A DNA stretch of 64,000 nucleotides, from assembly GCA_040754075.1 (NCBI GenBank), contig JBFMDH010000011.1, positions 124,001-188,000 of the forward strand, written 5' to 3'. Of the stretch, positions 10,826-20,648 are shown piece by piece; the stretch's first letter is position 1, and each line of letters begins with the position of its first letter. The notes under the pieces were generated by a model. It made no database searches. It was given only the letters and a program-made list of their open reading frames with translations, and was not told the origin of the DNA. The translations under genes and the position numbers were made by a program. Source of the DNA: Acidobacteriota bacterium (GTDB lineage: Bacteria; Acidobacteriota; Blastocatellia; UBA7656).

Positions 10826-13486
10826 TCACTCGTGCTGCAAAGCAATTAATGGGTCAACGCGCGCGGCGCGGCGCGCCGGAACATAGCCAGCCAGTAAAGC
10901 GACCGCCAGGAGCAGAAAACCGACACCTATAAACGTTAAGGGGTCGGCAACCGTGACGCCATAAAGAAACCCTTCCATCAAACGAGTCAACATGAACGAA
11001 GCCAGCATTCCCAGTATCAAGCCCGTAAGCACCAGTTTGAAACTCTGGCTTAACACCAAACCGAAAACCCGACGCGGCGTTGCGCCAAACGCCATGCGCA
11101 CACCAATCTCAAAGGTTCGTTGGGTGGTGGCATACGAAACAACCCCATAAGCGCCGATAGCTGCAAGCAGCAGTGCCAGTGCTCCGAAACCGGTAAAGAG
11201 CCACATCAATGAACGTGATGGCGCGACCGACGCGGCAACCGCCGATTCGAGCAAATAGACATCACTGACCGGCAAATCGGGATTTACGCTTAACGCCAGG
11301 TTTCGCAACTCACCGGCAACTTGCGAAGCAGTCGTTGTTGTGCGCAGGATCAGCGTCAGGGCTGTAGGCAATTGCCGATTCAGATTGGTCGATTGCGAAT
11401 AAGGCATATAAAAAGTTCCCTCGATAAATTCCGGCGATTTACCTGCCATATCATATTGACGCACATCACCCACCACGCCGATGATGGTGCGCTGCTGGGC
11501 TTCCCAGACAATGCGGATGTGTTTGCCGATAGGGTTTTCGCCGTGCCAGTATTGTTTGGCAGTTGCGGCGCTCACCATCACCACCGGTTCAGCTTTTTCG
11601 CTATCGGCTTCAGCGAATGCCCTCCCCGATAGCAGTGGAATGTTAAGCGTTTTGAAGTAGTCGGGCGTAATGGCTCCTGCCCAGAAGAGCGGTGCCGTGC
11701 GCTGTCCCGGAATGAGCATGTGACCTTCGACCTCAACCGGCAGAAACGGCAGTTCACTCGAAAGCGGTGTGGTACTGGCAGCAGCTACTTCGTCCACCCC
11801 ATTGATATTGCGCGCGCGGCGTAGGAGTTCGTCATACAGTGCGAGGTAAGCCGCGCGTTCCTGCATTGGTGACTGCGGAGGATAGACACGCATGGCGACC
11901 ACTTGCTCAGGGCGAAATCCGGGATTTTCCTGAGATAAACGCCATAAACTTTTAATCAACAATCCGGCACCGATGACCAGCGCCACGGCAAGCGTGACTT
12001 CACCAACAATCAAGATGCTGCGCAAACGGGCACCGACAAGCCCTGTATGGTGTGTGCCTCGCGTTTTCAGCGCGCTTGATAAATCCAGTCGCGCGGCGCT
12101 CAGTGCCGGTGCCACTCCGAATACCAATCCGGTCAGAATGGCAAGCGCGGCAACATAGGCAAAGACCTGCCAGTCAATCGCGGCGGCTGCCAATAAGAAA
12201 TTGTCCGACGGCAACACCGATTTCAGGATTGACAAACTGCTTGTCGCTAAAACCAACCCCAGACCGCCTCCGATAAACGCCAGCAGCACACTTTCCGTCA
12301 ACAGTTGTCGCACAAGGCGTCCGCGCCCAGCCCCCAGCGCAGCCCGCACCGCCATCTCTCTTTGCCGCGTTGCAACTCTGGCAAGCAACAGGCTCGCGAC
12401 ATTGGCACAGGCAATCAGCAGAACACAAATCACGGCGGCAAGCAGCAAAAGCAGTTTGCCACGCAGGTCGCGGGTTAAATCTTCCTGCAACGAAATGACC
12501 GTTGATGTTGCATTCCAATCGGGAGGGACAAGGTATGGAAAGCGGGGAATGATGTCGGCAATCAAGGTGTGCAGTTCACTGTGCGCCTGTTCGGGCGTTA
12601 CTCCCGGGTGCAAGCGCCCAATCAAAGACATCCAGCCAAACTCCCAATACTCGCCTCTATCGCGCGAATCGAAGCGCACAGGCAACCACATCTGCACCTT
12701 GGGCGAGGGAAAACTAAATTCCGGCGGCATAATGCCAACCACTTGCCGCGCCACGCCGTCAATCATAATCGGGCGACCAATGATGGTTTCAGCGCCGTCG
12801 AATTTATTCTGCCACAACCAATGGCTGAGGATGACAATGTTGTCGCGTTCCGGCAGGTCTTCTCCGCCTGAAAAGGTGCGCCCCAGTCTCGCTTGAGCGC
12901 CAAGCAGAGTAAAAAGATTGGCTGAAACCCGGCTGCCGACCAGACGCGCCGCCTCGCCTTGCCCCGTCAGGTTGAACTCGGAGTCGGTGGTGTAGGCGGC
13001 GATAGCCATCGTTCGACTGTGTTCTTGCAAAGCGACAATTGCGCCTTTCGGATAAGCCTCAGTCACGCGGACGAGTTGGTCGGGTTGCGCATAAGGCAAC
13101 GGTTGAATGAGTACGCGATTGACGAGGCTGAAAATTGCGGTATTGGCGCCGATGCCTAAACTGAGCGTCAGCACGGTTATAAAAGTGAACCCCGGATTCT
13201 TGAGCATCATTCGCACACCGAATCGCAAATCCTGAAACATTTCATCCTCCAGTCTGCGCGGCTGTAAAACCAGCGCATCCCAAAATGCGCCGAGACTGCG
13301 CCGCAGTAAATCGAGTTTGGTTTGCCAATTCAAGTTATCCCACTCGCTAAGCAACATCTCGCGAAAACGCAGTTCGGCTTCCCATTCCTGTCGCCAATCG
13401 GCGCGCAGTCTTCGCGGCACGATGATGCCAATCAAATGAATGAGCCACAGATGAGCTTTCAATTTTGACGCCTCGTCCTGCTGCAT
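10826..13486 (-). CDS. ADOP-type ABC transporter permease, second of five in operon
   Basis: An 886-residue ADOP permease: prefix ([20 protein letters not shown]), first helix and MacB-like domain ([20 protein letters not shown]), FtsX ([19 protein letters not shown]), second MacB-like domain and FtsX ending [13 protein letters not shown], where the usual RHE end is QHE. GGAG stands 7 nt before the ATG at 13486. The 19-nt spacer to the preceding stop matches the spacer before the last permease of the operon at 16 of 19 positions, so the junction was copied along with the gene. The second periplasmic domain differs clearly from its neighbours, which may reflect a different ligand (inference). 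Confidence 0.9.
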   Translation of the reverse strand: MQQDEASKLKAHLWLIHLIGIIVPRRLRADWRQEWEAELRFREMLLSEWDNLNWQTKLDLLRRSLGAFWDALVLQPRRLEDEMFQDLRFGVRMMLKNPGFTFITVLTLSLGIGANTAIFSLVNRVLIQPLPYAQPDQLVRVTEAYPKGAIVALQEHSRTMAIAAYTTDSEFNLTGQGEAARLVGSRVSANLFTLLGAQARLGRTFSGGEDLPERDNIVILSHWLWQNKFDGAETIIGRPIMIDGVARQVVGIMPPEFSFPSPKVQMWLPVRFDSRDRGEYWEFGWMSLIGRLHPGVTPEQAHSELHTLIADIIPRFPYLVPPDWNATSTVISLQEDLTRDLRGKLLLLLAAVICVLLIACANVASLLLARVATRQREMAVRAALGAGRGRLVRQLLTESVLLAFIGGGLGLVLATSSLSILKSVLPSDNFLLAAAAIDWQVFAYVAALAILTGLVFGVAPALSAARLDLSSALKTRGTHHTGLVGARLRSILIVGEVTLAVALVIGAGLLIKSLWRLSQENPGFRPEQVVAMRVYPPQSPMQERAAYLALYDELLRRARNINGVDEVAAASTTPLSSELPFLPVEVEGHMLIPGQRTAPLFWAGAITPDYFKTLNIPLLSGRAFAEADSEKAEPVVMVSAATAKQYWHGENPIGKHIRIVWEAQQRTIIGVVGDVRQYDMAGKSPEFIEGTFYMPYSQSTNLNRQLPTALTLILRTTTTASQVAGELRNLALSVNPDLPVSDVYLLESAVAASVAPSRSLMWLFTGFGALALLLAAIGAYGVVSYATTQRTFEIGVRMAFGATPRRVFGLVLSQSFKLVLTGLILGMLASFMLTRLMEGFLYGVTVADPLTFIGVGFLLLAVALLAGYVPARRAARVDPLIALQHE

Positions 13487-13505
13487 TGACTACTCCGCAA
13501 ATCCA

Positions 13506-16169
13506 TCATTCGTGCCTGAGCGCCACTAGCGGGTCAACTCTGGTGGCGCGGCGCGCAGGGATATAACAAGCCAGCAAAGCCACAACTACTAACAACAACC
13601 CGATAAGCGTATAAGTCAGCGGATCGGTGGCACTGACGTTGAACAATAAGGTCGCCATCAAGCGCGTTAGCACAAACGCGACGCTGAGTCCCGCTACGAC
13701 GCCAATCATTGTCAATTGCATTCCGTGTCCAACAACTAAGCGGAACACTTCGCGTCGCCCCGCGCCGAGCGCCATGCGTATACCGATTTCATGGGTTCGT
13801 TGAGCGACTACATAACTCAGCACACCGTAAATGCCGACCGCTGCCAGCACCAACGCCACTGTTGCGAAGATGCCGAGCAACCATATTGAAAAACGCTGCG
13901 ACACGATAGAAGTTGAAACCAACTGCGCAAGCGTTTTGATGTCGGAAACCGGCTGGTTTTTATCGAGATGATGGACTTGATTGCGAATCGCTGTGGTCAG
14001 TGCAAGGGGGTCGCCCGCTGTGCGCGCAACCAGTGTCATCTTGCGTTCGGGTTCCTGCGAGGCGGGAAAATAGAGTTGTTGGGTGGCTTCTCTATCAAGC
14101 CCGTAATACTTCACATCACCGACCACGCCGATGATTTCGCGGTAAACCGGATTATCTGCACTATCGAAATTGAGGCTTTTGCCGATGGGGTTTTCATCAG
14201 GAAAATTCTTTCGCGCAAAGGTTTCATTAATCATGACAACCAAAGGCGCATCCTTGGTGTCGTGCTCACTAAAGACTCGTCCTTTGCGCAGTGGTATCCC
14301 CATCGCCCCAAAATAATCACCTTCGATAATAAAGTAGTTGGCGCTGGTAAAACTGCCGGGCGGCGCGGGCGGTTGCCCTTTGACCTCATAACTGACCACG
14401 GAATCATTGCCGTCAAGTGGTATATGCGAAGCCGCGCCTACCGACTCGACTCCCGGCAGTGCTTTCACGTTGTCCAGAAGCTGTTGAAAGAACGCCGTCT
14501 GCCGAGTTCCATCGCCATACTTGTTCTGCGGCAATGCCACGGTCATCGTCAGTGCCTGCTCAGGCGCAAAGCCCGGATCGACCTGCAATAAGCGCCAGAA
14601 GCTTTTCAGCATCAATCCAGCGCCCACCAGCAAGACCAGCGCGGCGGCGATTTCAACAACTACCAACGAACTGCGCATGCGCTGGCGATTGCCGCCAGCA
14701 GTCAGACCACGACTGGCATCTTTCATGGGTTCCTGTAGATTCGGTTTTGAAGCGTGCAGAGCGGGAACCAGACCGAACAGGATGCCGGTCAACAAGGTGA
14801 TTACTGCGGAGAACGCGAGTACGCGAGCGTCGAGTGAAACATTGGCGACCCGCGGCAAGTCTTGTGGGGCAAGTTGCAATAATAACTGTAGTCCCCAGTT
14901 GGCTAGTAACAAACCGGCAGTGCCACCCACTATGGCAAGCAGGACGCTTTCGGTCAACAACTGTCGAATGATGCGAAAACGTCCGGCGCCGAGTGCCGTG
15001 CGAATGGCAATTTCTCTTTGCCGGACAGCAGCTTTGGCGAGTAACAAATTGGCAACGTTGACGCAGGCAATCACCAGCACAAAAGCAACCGCTGCCAGTA
15101 ACAGGAGCAACGCGGGCTTGATGGTTCTCACCGTTGCGTCCAGCAGCGGCATGAGTATCACATTCCAACCGGCGTTGACTTCCGGGTATTGCATCTCCAA
15201 GCGGCTCGCCAGCGCGCTCATTTCCACACGCGCCATTTCGTGTGTAATGTCGGGTTTGAGTCGTCCGACCACCAGACTGATATTATGCCCGCCGCGATTT
15301 TGCGCCTGTTGCGGCGTGAAAGCGAGCGGTATCCAAAGTTCGCTTTGCCATTCCAGAAATTTAAACCCTGCGGGCATCACGCCAACGACTGTGTAAGGTT
15401 GACCATCAAGGATAATCTTCTGATTGATAATGTCAGGCTCACCACCAAAGCGTCGCTGCCAGAGGTTATGACTCAATAACACGACGTTGTTGCGCCCCAC
15501 TTGATTTTCTTCGGACAGAAAATCCCGACCGAGTTGAGGCGTGACACCAAGCAGCGCACCAAATCCATCTGTAAGCGTAGCGCCATTCAACCGCTCAGGG
15601 TCGCCCGTGCCGGTCAGATTCACCGTTACGGGGCGAACGCCGACCAGTTGTTCAAACACGGTGTTTTGCTGTTGCCAATCAAGGAAATTCGCAGGCGAGA
15701 CGGCAAATTCCGAAAATTGCGGAAACTTGGTTTCGCGAACCATCACCAGTCTATCCGGTTCTTTAAACGGTAAGGGTCTGAGTAGCACCGTATTGACCAC
15801 GCTGAAAATCGCTGTCGTGGCACCGATGCCAAGCGCGAGCGTCAACACCGCAATCAAGGTGAAGCCCGGAGTTTTCAAAAGCCTTCGCACACCGAATCGC
15901 ACATCCTGAAACATCTCGTCCTCCAATCGCTGAGGTTGCAGAAGCAACGCATCACGAAAAGCGCCCAGTGAACGTTTGAGCAATTCGCCTTTATTGCGCC
16001 AATTCAAGTTGTCCCACTCGCTAAGCATCATTTCGCGATGCTGCAACTCGGCTTCCCATTCCTGTCGCCAGTCTCTGCGCAAACCTTGCGGCACGATGAT
16101 GCCAATCAGGTAGATGAGTCCCCGCGCAGGGTTTGCAAATCTCCTGACAAAGCGCTTGCTGGATGACAT
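13506..16169 (-). CDS. ADOP-type ABC transporter permease, first of five in operon
   Basis: An 887-residue ADOP permease directly behind the PadR gene, with only 4 nt between the PadR stop and this ATG; the GAGGG Shine-Dalgarno lies in the last PadR codons. The prefix departs from its siblings at the N-terminus (MSSSKRFVRRFANPARGLIYLIG) and then follows the shared pattern ([17 protein letters not shown]). FtsX blocks are [19 protein letters not shown] and a C-terminal block ending RRATRVDPLVALRHE. The tight coupling implies that the PadR repressor controls the whole five-permease operon together with its own expression. Substrate unknown. Confidence 0.9.
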   Translation of the reverse strand: MSSSKRFVRRFANPARGLIYLIGIIVPQGLRRDWRQEWEAELQHREMMLSEWDNLNWRNKGELLKRSLGAFRDALLLQPQRLEDEMFQDVRFGVRRLLKTPGFTLIAVLTLALGIGATTAIFSVVNTVLLRPLPFKEPDRLVMVRETKFPQFSEFAVSPANFLDWQQQNTVFEQLVGVRPVTVNLTGTGDPERLNGATLTDGFGALLGVTPQLGRDFLSEENQVGRNNVVLLSHNLWQRRFGGEPDIINQKIILDGQPYTVVGVMPAGFKFLEWQSELWIPLAFTPQQAQNRGGHNISLVVGRLKPDITHEMARVEMSALASRLEMQYPEVNAGWNVILMPLLDATVRTIKPALLLLLAAVAFVLVIACVNVANLLLAKAAVRQREIAIRTALGAGRFRIIRQLLTESVLLAIVGGTAGLLLANWGLQLLLQLAPQDLPRVANVSLDARVLAFSAVITLLTGILFGLVPALHASKPNLQEPMKDASRGLTAGGNRQRMRSSLVVVEIAAALVLLVGAGLMLKSFWRLLQVDPGFAPEQALTMTVALPQNKYGDGTRQTAFFQQLLDNVKALPGVESVGAASHIPLDGNDSVVSYEVKGQPPAPPGSFTSANYFIIEGDYFGAMGIPLRKGRVFSEHDTKDAPLVVMINETFARKNFPDENPIGKSLNFDSADNPVYREIIGVVGDVKYYGLDREATQQLYFPASQEPERKMTLVARTAGDPLALTTAIRNQVHHLDKNQPVSDIKTLAQLVSTSIVSQRFSIWLLGIFATVALVLAAVGIYGVLSYVVAQRTHEIGIRMALGAGRREVFRLVVGHGMQLTMIGVVAGLSVAFVLTRLMATLLFNVSATDPLTYTLIGLLLVVVALLACYIPARRATRVDPLVALRHE

Positions 16170-16173
16170 CGCT

Positions 16174-16500
16174 TTACCCTCGTTCAGAAGTTGGTTTGCT
16201 GGGTTTTAAGGCTGGGGTTTGTTCGAGTAATCGATAACGCTTGACGGCTTCCGCGAGTGCCGCTTCACCGCCGCGCGTCAGTTCATAATACTTGCGCGGC
16301 GGACGCTGGTCGGCCTGCGCGATGCTCTGCTTTTCCCACTTGGATTTCACCAATCCCAAGTCTTCAAGCCGCCTGAGCGCCGGGTAAACCGTGCCGCTTG
16401 GCAAGCCCGTCATATCCATAATGTCAAATCCGTATTGATAGCCATTTGCCACCGCTTGCAGGATGGCGGTTGCCGAATACGAGAGATAACCTTTTCCCAT
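16174..16500 (-). CDS. PadR family transcriptional regulator heading the five-ADOP operon
   Basis: A 108-residue winged-helix regulator. The recognition region is YGFDIMDMTGLPSGTVYPAL followed by RRLEDLGLVKSKWE, and a wing with RPPRKYYELTRGGEAAL, all typical of PadR. The frame extends upstream to 16536, but the ATG at 16500 is preferred because AAAGGAAC lies just before it and the upstream codons overlap the promoter. PadR proteins are usually repressors that respond to small toxic molecules or cell-envelope stress; the ligand here is unknown. It probably represses its own promoter at 16534-16561. Confidence 0.88.
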   Translation of the reverse strand: MGKGYLSYSATAILQAVANGYQYGFDIMDMTGLPSGTVYPALRRLEDLGLVKSKWEKQSIAQADQRPPRKYYELTRGGEAALAEAVKRYRLLEQTPALKPSKPTSERG

Positions 16501-16518
16501 AAAGTTCCTTTCGACTTT

Positions 16519-16547
16519 ATATAGCTTTCTATTCATATAGTTTTCTA
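16519..16547 (-). promoter_or_regulatory. Two 13-nt direct repeats, candidate PadR operator
   Basis: The plus strand reads ATATAG-C-TTTCTA at 16519-16531 and ATATAG-T-TTTCTA at 16535-16547, so 12 of 13 positions repeat at a 16-nt period. The pair covers the -10 region and the leader of the PadR gene, where a repressor would block transcription. Operator function is inferred from position. Confidence 0.5.
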
Positions 16548-16561
16548 CATAGGGTTGTCAA
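16534..16561 (-). promoter_or_regulatory. Sigma-70-type promoter of the PadR/ADOP operon
   Basis: A perfect TTGACA (-35) is read on the minus strand at 16561-16556, followed after 16 nt by TATATG at 16539-16534, a 4 of 6 match to the -10 consensus. It lies 34 nt before the chosen ATG. Confidence 0.55.
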
Positions 16562-16696
16562 GGGCGGGTGAAAATATTTTTCAAATGATCTTGAGTTTGA
16601 AACGGCATAATCGGAATCAAGCGGAATGTTGAAAAGGTTCCCGGCAGTTTGAAAAGCCCTGCACAGCCAAGCTAACCAACCGCTGTCGCATCGGCG

Positions 16697-16803
16697 TTAT
16701 TCAAACTTGAGCGCCGTAAGCGCAGGGTTTTGGCAGCGCGTTCTGCCGGTATCAAACAGGCAGGCATGGGGCGCAAGAGCACTCCATTGACCAGAGGGAT
16801 GGC
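16697..16803 (-). pseudogene. Remnant of an ADOP permease gene with internal deletion
   Basis: On the minus strand, codons at 16800-16762 give an N-terminal ADOP signature (LAIPLVNGVLLRPMP, compare [15 protein letters not shown] in intact copies). This runs directly into a C-terminal ADOP signature (ACLIPAERAAK, compare [11 protein letters not shown]). One nucleotide is lost after the AAK codons, and in the shifted frame the terminal residues PALTALKFE and a TAA at 16699-16697 follow. More than 2 kb between the first helix and the last residues is gone. The relic lies just downstream of the 16825-19305 permease. It shows that permease genes have been lost as well as gained here. Confidence 0.75.
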
Positions 16804-16824
16804 GAGTTCAAATCAACATCCATC

Positions 16825-19305
16825 TTATTCGCAACGTAGCGCCTTCATCGGGTCAACCTTGGTCGCCCGTCGCGCCGGTATCCAGCAAGCCAGCAAGGCA
16901 ACGGCAAATAATAAAACCGTGACGCTCGCAAAGGTCGCGGGGTCAGTTGCGCCGATGCCAAACAGCAGGCTTGAGAGTGCGCGAGTCACAACGAAAGCTC
17001 CGGCAAGACCAATCACAATGCCGATAAGTACCCATTTCATCCCCTGACCAACAACCAGTTTCAACACATCACGCGCTTGTGCGCCGAGCGCCTGGCGGAT
17101 GCCGATTTCGCGTGTGCGTTGCACAACCAGATAGGCAATCACGCTGTAGATGCCGACCGCCGATAGCAACAACGCCAACACGGCAAATAAGCTGAGCAGT
17201 GCTGTGTACAAGCGCGGCTCGGCGACAACCTCCGTGAGCAGGGCATTCATGGTTTTCAAATCGGGCGTGGGTAAATTTTTGTTCAAGGCTTTGACTTCAT
17301 CGCGAACGGCGCTGATCCTGCTTGCTGTATTGGCATCTGTACGCACCAGCAATTCCGGCGTTTGCATAGGCCATTGCCAGTACGGCACATATACTTCCGG
17401 CAGGGTGCCGCCGCTGACATCCAAGCGCCGCGTGTCTGCAACCACACCGACAATTTCACTCCACGCTGATGCGCTGTGCGGAAGCGGCGTGGCGGGTTGT
17501 CCGGGCGCGCGTCCCTCCATCGCCAGGCGTTTGCCGAGCGGGTTTTCATTGGGGAAAAATCGTCTGGCAAAACTTTCGTTGATGATGATTACTGACGGCG
17601 CTTCAAACCTGTCGCTTTCGCTAAACCCACGACCTTGCAAAAGCGGAACGCTTAGTGTGCGAAAGTAATCGGGCGTGATGCCAAAAAAATCTGCGCGCGG
17701 CGTCTCAGCGGGTTGCCCTTGTTCGAGAATGATTCCCTGCCGTGGCGGCGTTGCGCTGCGTGGCAAGGCGCTCACCGCAGCGACCGATTGGACGCCGGGG
17801 CGCGCTTGCATTCGTTGCATCAACTCCAGCAGCGTAACCTGCGGGCGCGTGGTTGTCGGTTGAATCCAGGTTGTAAAACCAGTTACCGAAAAATCGAGTT
17901 TCGCGACCAGCAAATTATCGGTTTGAAACCCGCGATTAAGGGTCACCAATCGCACGAAGCTATTGACCATCAATCCCGCGCCAACGAGCAGCGCAAGCGA
18001 CAAAGCGATTTGCGCAACCACCAGAGCGCCACGCAAGCGATGATGTGAAACGCCAGCCGAAACCGCTTTGCTATCCTCCTTCAATGCCTGATGCAAATCG
18101 GGTCGGGTTGATTGCAATGCCGGAATCAGTCCGCATAACAGGCTGGTGAGCAAAGACACCATGAAAGTGAAGCCCAGGACACCGACATCCAACCGCGCGT
18201 TTTGCAAGCGTGGCACCTGTGCGGCGCTCGAAGCAATCAATAACGCCAGTCCCCACCAAGCTATTAGCCATCCGGCGGCGGCTCCCGCAAATGACAACAG
18301 CAGGCTTTCGCTCAGTAAATGGCGCGCCACCTGAACGCGACTCGCGCCGAGCGCCAGACGAATGGCGATTTCTTTTTGTCTTGCGGTGGCGCGCGCCAGC
18401 GTCAGATTGGCGACATTGGCGCAGGCAATCAACAACACGGTAGCAATCACTCCCCAGAGCAGCCACAAAGCTTTTTGCAGATTGCGCCCGACGGTTTGTT
18501 CAAGCAGCGGCACGATGACGACTTGCGAACCGACATTGTGTTGCGGAAATTGTTGCTCAATGCGCGCTTGAATGAGATTCATTTCCCTCTCAGCCTGCGC
18601 CAGCGTCACCCCGTCTTTTAATCGCCCCATCACCGTCAGCCAATGTCCCGCGCGTCTATCCGGCGACAAGCCATTCCACCCCGCGGGCAACCAGATTTCG
18701 GTTTTGCCGGGAAATTGAAAGCCCGGCGGCATCACGCCAACAATTTCATAGGCGCGCCGCCCAAAGGTATCGAGCGTGAGCGTTTGACCAACTACGTTTT
18801 CATCGCCGCCAAAACGTTGTTGCCACAAATCGTAACCGATGACCGCTGCGCGATTGCCTTCTTTGCGGTCTTCTTCCGGTAACAACCTGCGCCCTCTGAG
18901 GGGTTGCACGCCAAGCGTTTCAAATAGCGATGAAGCGACGTAACTGCAACGGGTTTTTTCGCTGCCCTCGGCATTGACCAGATTGAATTCGCTGTCGCCT
19001 GTCCAGTAGGTCAGTTGCGAGAAGCTTTGCTGCTCGGTTTGCCAATCGGCGAGTGTCGGCGGCGAAACCATCTCCTGCTCAAAACCGCGACTCGCTCCAC
19101 TTGGCAGTTTGCGTTCCCATAACATCACCAGACGTTCCGGCGATTCATATGGCAACGGTTTCAACAATACGCCGTTGATGACACTGAAAATCGCCGTGTT
19201 TGCGCCAATTCCTAAACTGAGCGTGAACACCGCAACCAAAGTGTAGACGGGTTGCTTTGCGAGCATTCGCGCGCCAAAGCGCAGGTCTTGCCAGATGGTT
19301 TCCAT
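16825..19305 (-). CDS. ADOP/MacB-type permease lacking the N-terminal prefix
   Basis: This 826-residue permease starts directly at the core ([20 protein letters not shown]), with no prefix domain. It has the first helix and MacB-like domain ([18 protein letters not shown]), FtsX ([19 protein letters not shown]), a second periplasmic domain and a C-terminal FtsX ending [22 protein letters not shown] precedes the ATG, and the stop of the FG-GAP propeller gene lies 11 nt upstream, so the two are very likely co-transcribed. No ATPase or PadR is linked to this copy. A role in export or envelope signalling with the propeller as partner is a guess from context. Confidence 0.88.
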   Translation of the reverse strand: METIWQDLRFGARMLAKQPVYTLVAVFTLSLGIGANTAIFSVINGVLLKPLPYESPERLVMLWERKLPSGASRGFEQEMVSPPTLADWQTEQQSFSQLTYWTGDSEFNLVNAEGSEKTRCSYVASSLFETLGVQPLRGRRLLPEEDRKEGNRAAVIGYDLWQQRFGGDENVVGQTLTLDTFGRRAYEIVGVMPPGFQFPGKTEIWLPAGWNGLSPDRRAGHWLTVMGRLKDGVTLAQAEREMNLIQARIEQQFPQHNVGSQVVIVPLLEQTVGRNLQKALWLLWGVIATVLLIACANVANLTLARATARQKEIAIRLALGASRVQVARHLLSESLLLSFAGAAAGWLIAWWGLALLIASSAAQVPRLQNARLDVGVLGFTFMVSLLTSLLCGLIPALQSTRPDLHQALKEDSKAVSAGVSHHRLRGALVVAQIALSLALLVGAGLMVNSFVRLVTLNRGFQTDNLLVAKLDFSVTGFTTWIQPTTTRPQVTLLELMQRMQARPGVQSVAAVSALPRSATPPRQGIILEQGQPAETPRADFFGITPDYFRTLSVPLLQGRGFSESDRFEAPSVIIINESFARRFFPNENPLGKRLAMEGRAPGQPATPLPHSASAWSEIVGVVADTRRLDVSGGTLPEVYVPYWQWPMQTPELLVRTDANTASRISAVRDEVKALNKNLPTPDLKTMNALLTEVVAEPRLYTALLSLFAVLALLLSAVGIYSVIAYLVVQRTREIGIRQALGAQARDVLKLVVGQGMKWVLIGIVIGLAGAFVVTRALSSLLFGIGATDPATFASVTVLLFAVALLACWIPARRATKVDPMKALRCE

Positions 19306-19316
19306 AGGCGGTTTCC

Positions 19317-20468
19317 TCAGCGTCCCAACAACACAGTTAGCAATTTCCCTTCAAAGCTCGACGCGGCAATGTCGGGTTTGCCATCGCGGTTTACATCGCC
19401 GACAGCCAGATGATAGGCTCCGGGTCCGGCGCGAAACGGTGAACCCGGCGCGGGCGCGAATCTGTTTTTACCGTTGAGCAATACAGTAACACTATCGACC
19501 GTCGCCACAATCAAATCATTGCGCTTATCCTGATTGACATCTGCGAGATTCACGGCAAAGGCATTGGTATTGAGGTCGTAGCTCGAACCTGCCGCAAACT
19601 TACCGCCGCCTTGATTCAATAACGTGCTCAACTGTCCGCCAGAGTGATTGAGCGTCAGGTCATCTCGCCCATCGCCATTCAAATCACCAAGCGCCACCCA
19701 GCGGGTTCCCAGTGGCACAGTGGTTTGGCTCAATTTGTTGAATGTGCCTTTGCCGTCGCCGCCAAGCACAACCACTTTGCCGGGTTCAGGCGAAAATTCA
19801 TCGCCGCTGCCGGTATTGGCGATGACGGCATCAAGGTGCTTGTCACCATCCACATCGCCAAATGCGAAGGCATAACGCCCCTGTCCAATGGTAAAACTCG
19901 TTGTCGCTCCCGGCGTGAACCCACCACGCCCGTTGCCAAACAGAGTGCCAAAGCTGTTTCGCTGATTGCTCACGGCAATGATGTCCAGTTTCCCGTCTTC
20001 ATTGATGTCGGCAAGCTGCAACCCTGTGTTGAACCCGGTTGCTGCGCCAACCGAAAAGGGTGCGCCGGGAGCTTGATGGAATTTGCCGCCGCCGTCGCCG
20101 AGCAAAATATCGACGGCGTTGCGTTCGCCGCTGACGATAACGAGGTCTAATATGCTGTCGCCATTGACCTCGCCGGATTTGATACCACCGGGCGAATAAG
20201 CAAGTTTAATCGGGCTGGCGGGCGCGGGCACGAATCGCCCTGTGCCATCGCCGAGTTGTACACTCACCACTCGTTGCAGCAAATGTTGGGTGATTAAATC
20301 AGGCTTGCCATCACGGTTGACATCGGCAATCAACACCAACCCTGAACCTTCACCGACCGCTACAGGCGAGTCGGGCGCGGGCACAAATTGCGGAGCCTGT
20401 GCAAAAGCAAACACGGTGCAACTCGCAGCAATAAAAATTATCAGAGTCAAAAACCACTTCTTATCCAT
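19317..20468 (-). CDS. Secreted FG-GAP/VCBS repeat beta-propeller protein
   Basis: A 383-residue exported protein: signal peptide at about 1-25 ([15 protein letters not shown]), then seven repeats carrying a Ca-binding DxNxDGxxD-like core, such as [66 protein letters not shown] and [11 protein letters not shown]. This predicts an integrin-alpha-like seven-bladed propeller. The ATG at 20468 is preferred over that at 20474 because GGAGG abuts the latter. The stop lies 11 nt before a prefix-less ADOP permease, an unusual pairing. Ligand unknown. Confidence 0.85.
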   Translation of the reverse strand: MDKKWFLTLIIFIAASCTVFAFAQAPQFVPAPDSPVAVGEGSGLVLIADVNRDGKPDLITQHLLQRVVSVQLGDGTGRFVPAPASPIKLAYSPGGIKSGEVNGDSILDLVIVSGERNAVDILLGDGGGKFHQAPGAPFSVGAATGFNTGLQLADINEDGKLDIIAVSNQRNSFGTLFGNGRGGFTPGATTSFTIGQGRYAFAFGDVDGDKHLDAVIANTGSGDEFSPEPGKVVVLGGDGKGTFNKLSQTTVPLGTRWVALGDLNGDGRDDLTLNHSGGQLSTLLNQGGGKFAAGSSYDLNTNAFAVNLADVNQDKRNDLIVATVDSVTVLLNGKNRFAPAPGSPFRAGPGAYHLAVGDVNRDGKPDIAASSFEGKLLTVLLGR

Positions 20469-20483
20469 TGCCATTCCTCCGTT

Positions 20484-20521
20484 CTAATTGACACTTGAAA
20501 TGTGAATCAGGTGTCAATTAG
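20484..20521. promoter_or_regulatory. Perfect 11-bp inverted repeat upstream of the FG-GAP gene
   Basis: Arms CTAATTGACAC (20484-20494) and GTGTCAATTAG (20511-20521) are perfectly complementary with a 16-nt centre. The element lies 10 nt before the Shine-Dalgarno region of the propeller gene and its arms contain a TTGACA. It could be an operator for a dimeric regulator or a leader hairpin. Confidence 0.5.
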
Positions 20522-20648
20522 ACGAAGTTGCACTGGATTTTCATCCCCAATTTCTTGCGTGTTAAATTTCGCCGGTTTTTGCGGGCTTATTCAGCCTTCG
20601 CACAGCGATTCCACCTGTGCGCTTGACGAATGAAGATTTGCCAAGTCC

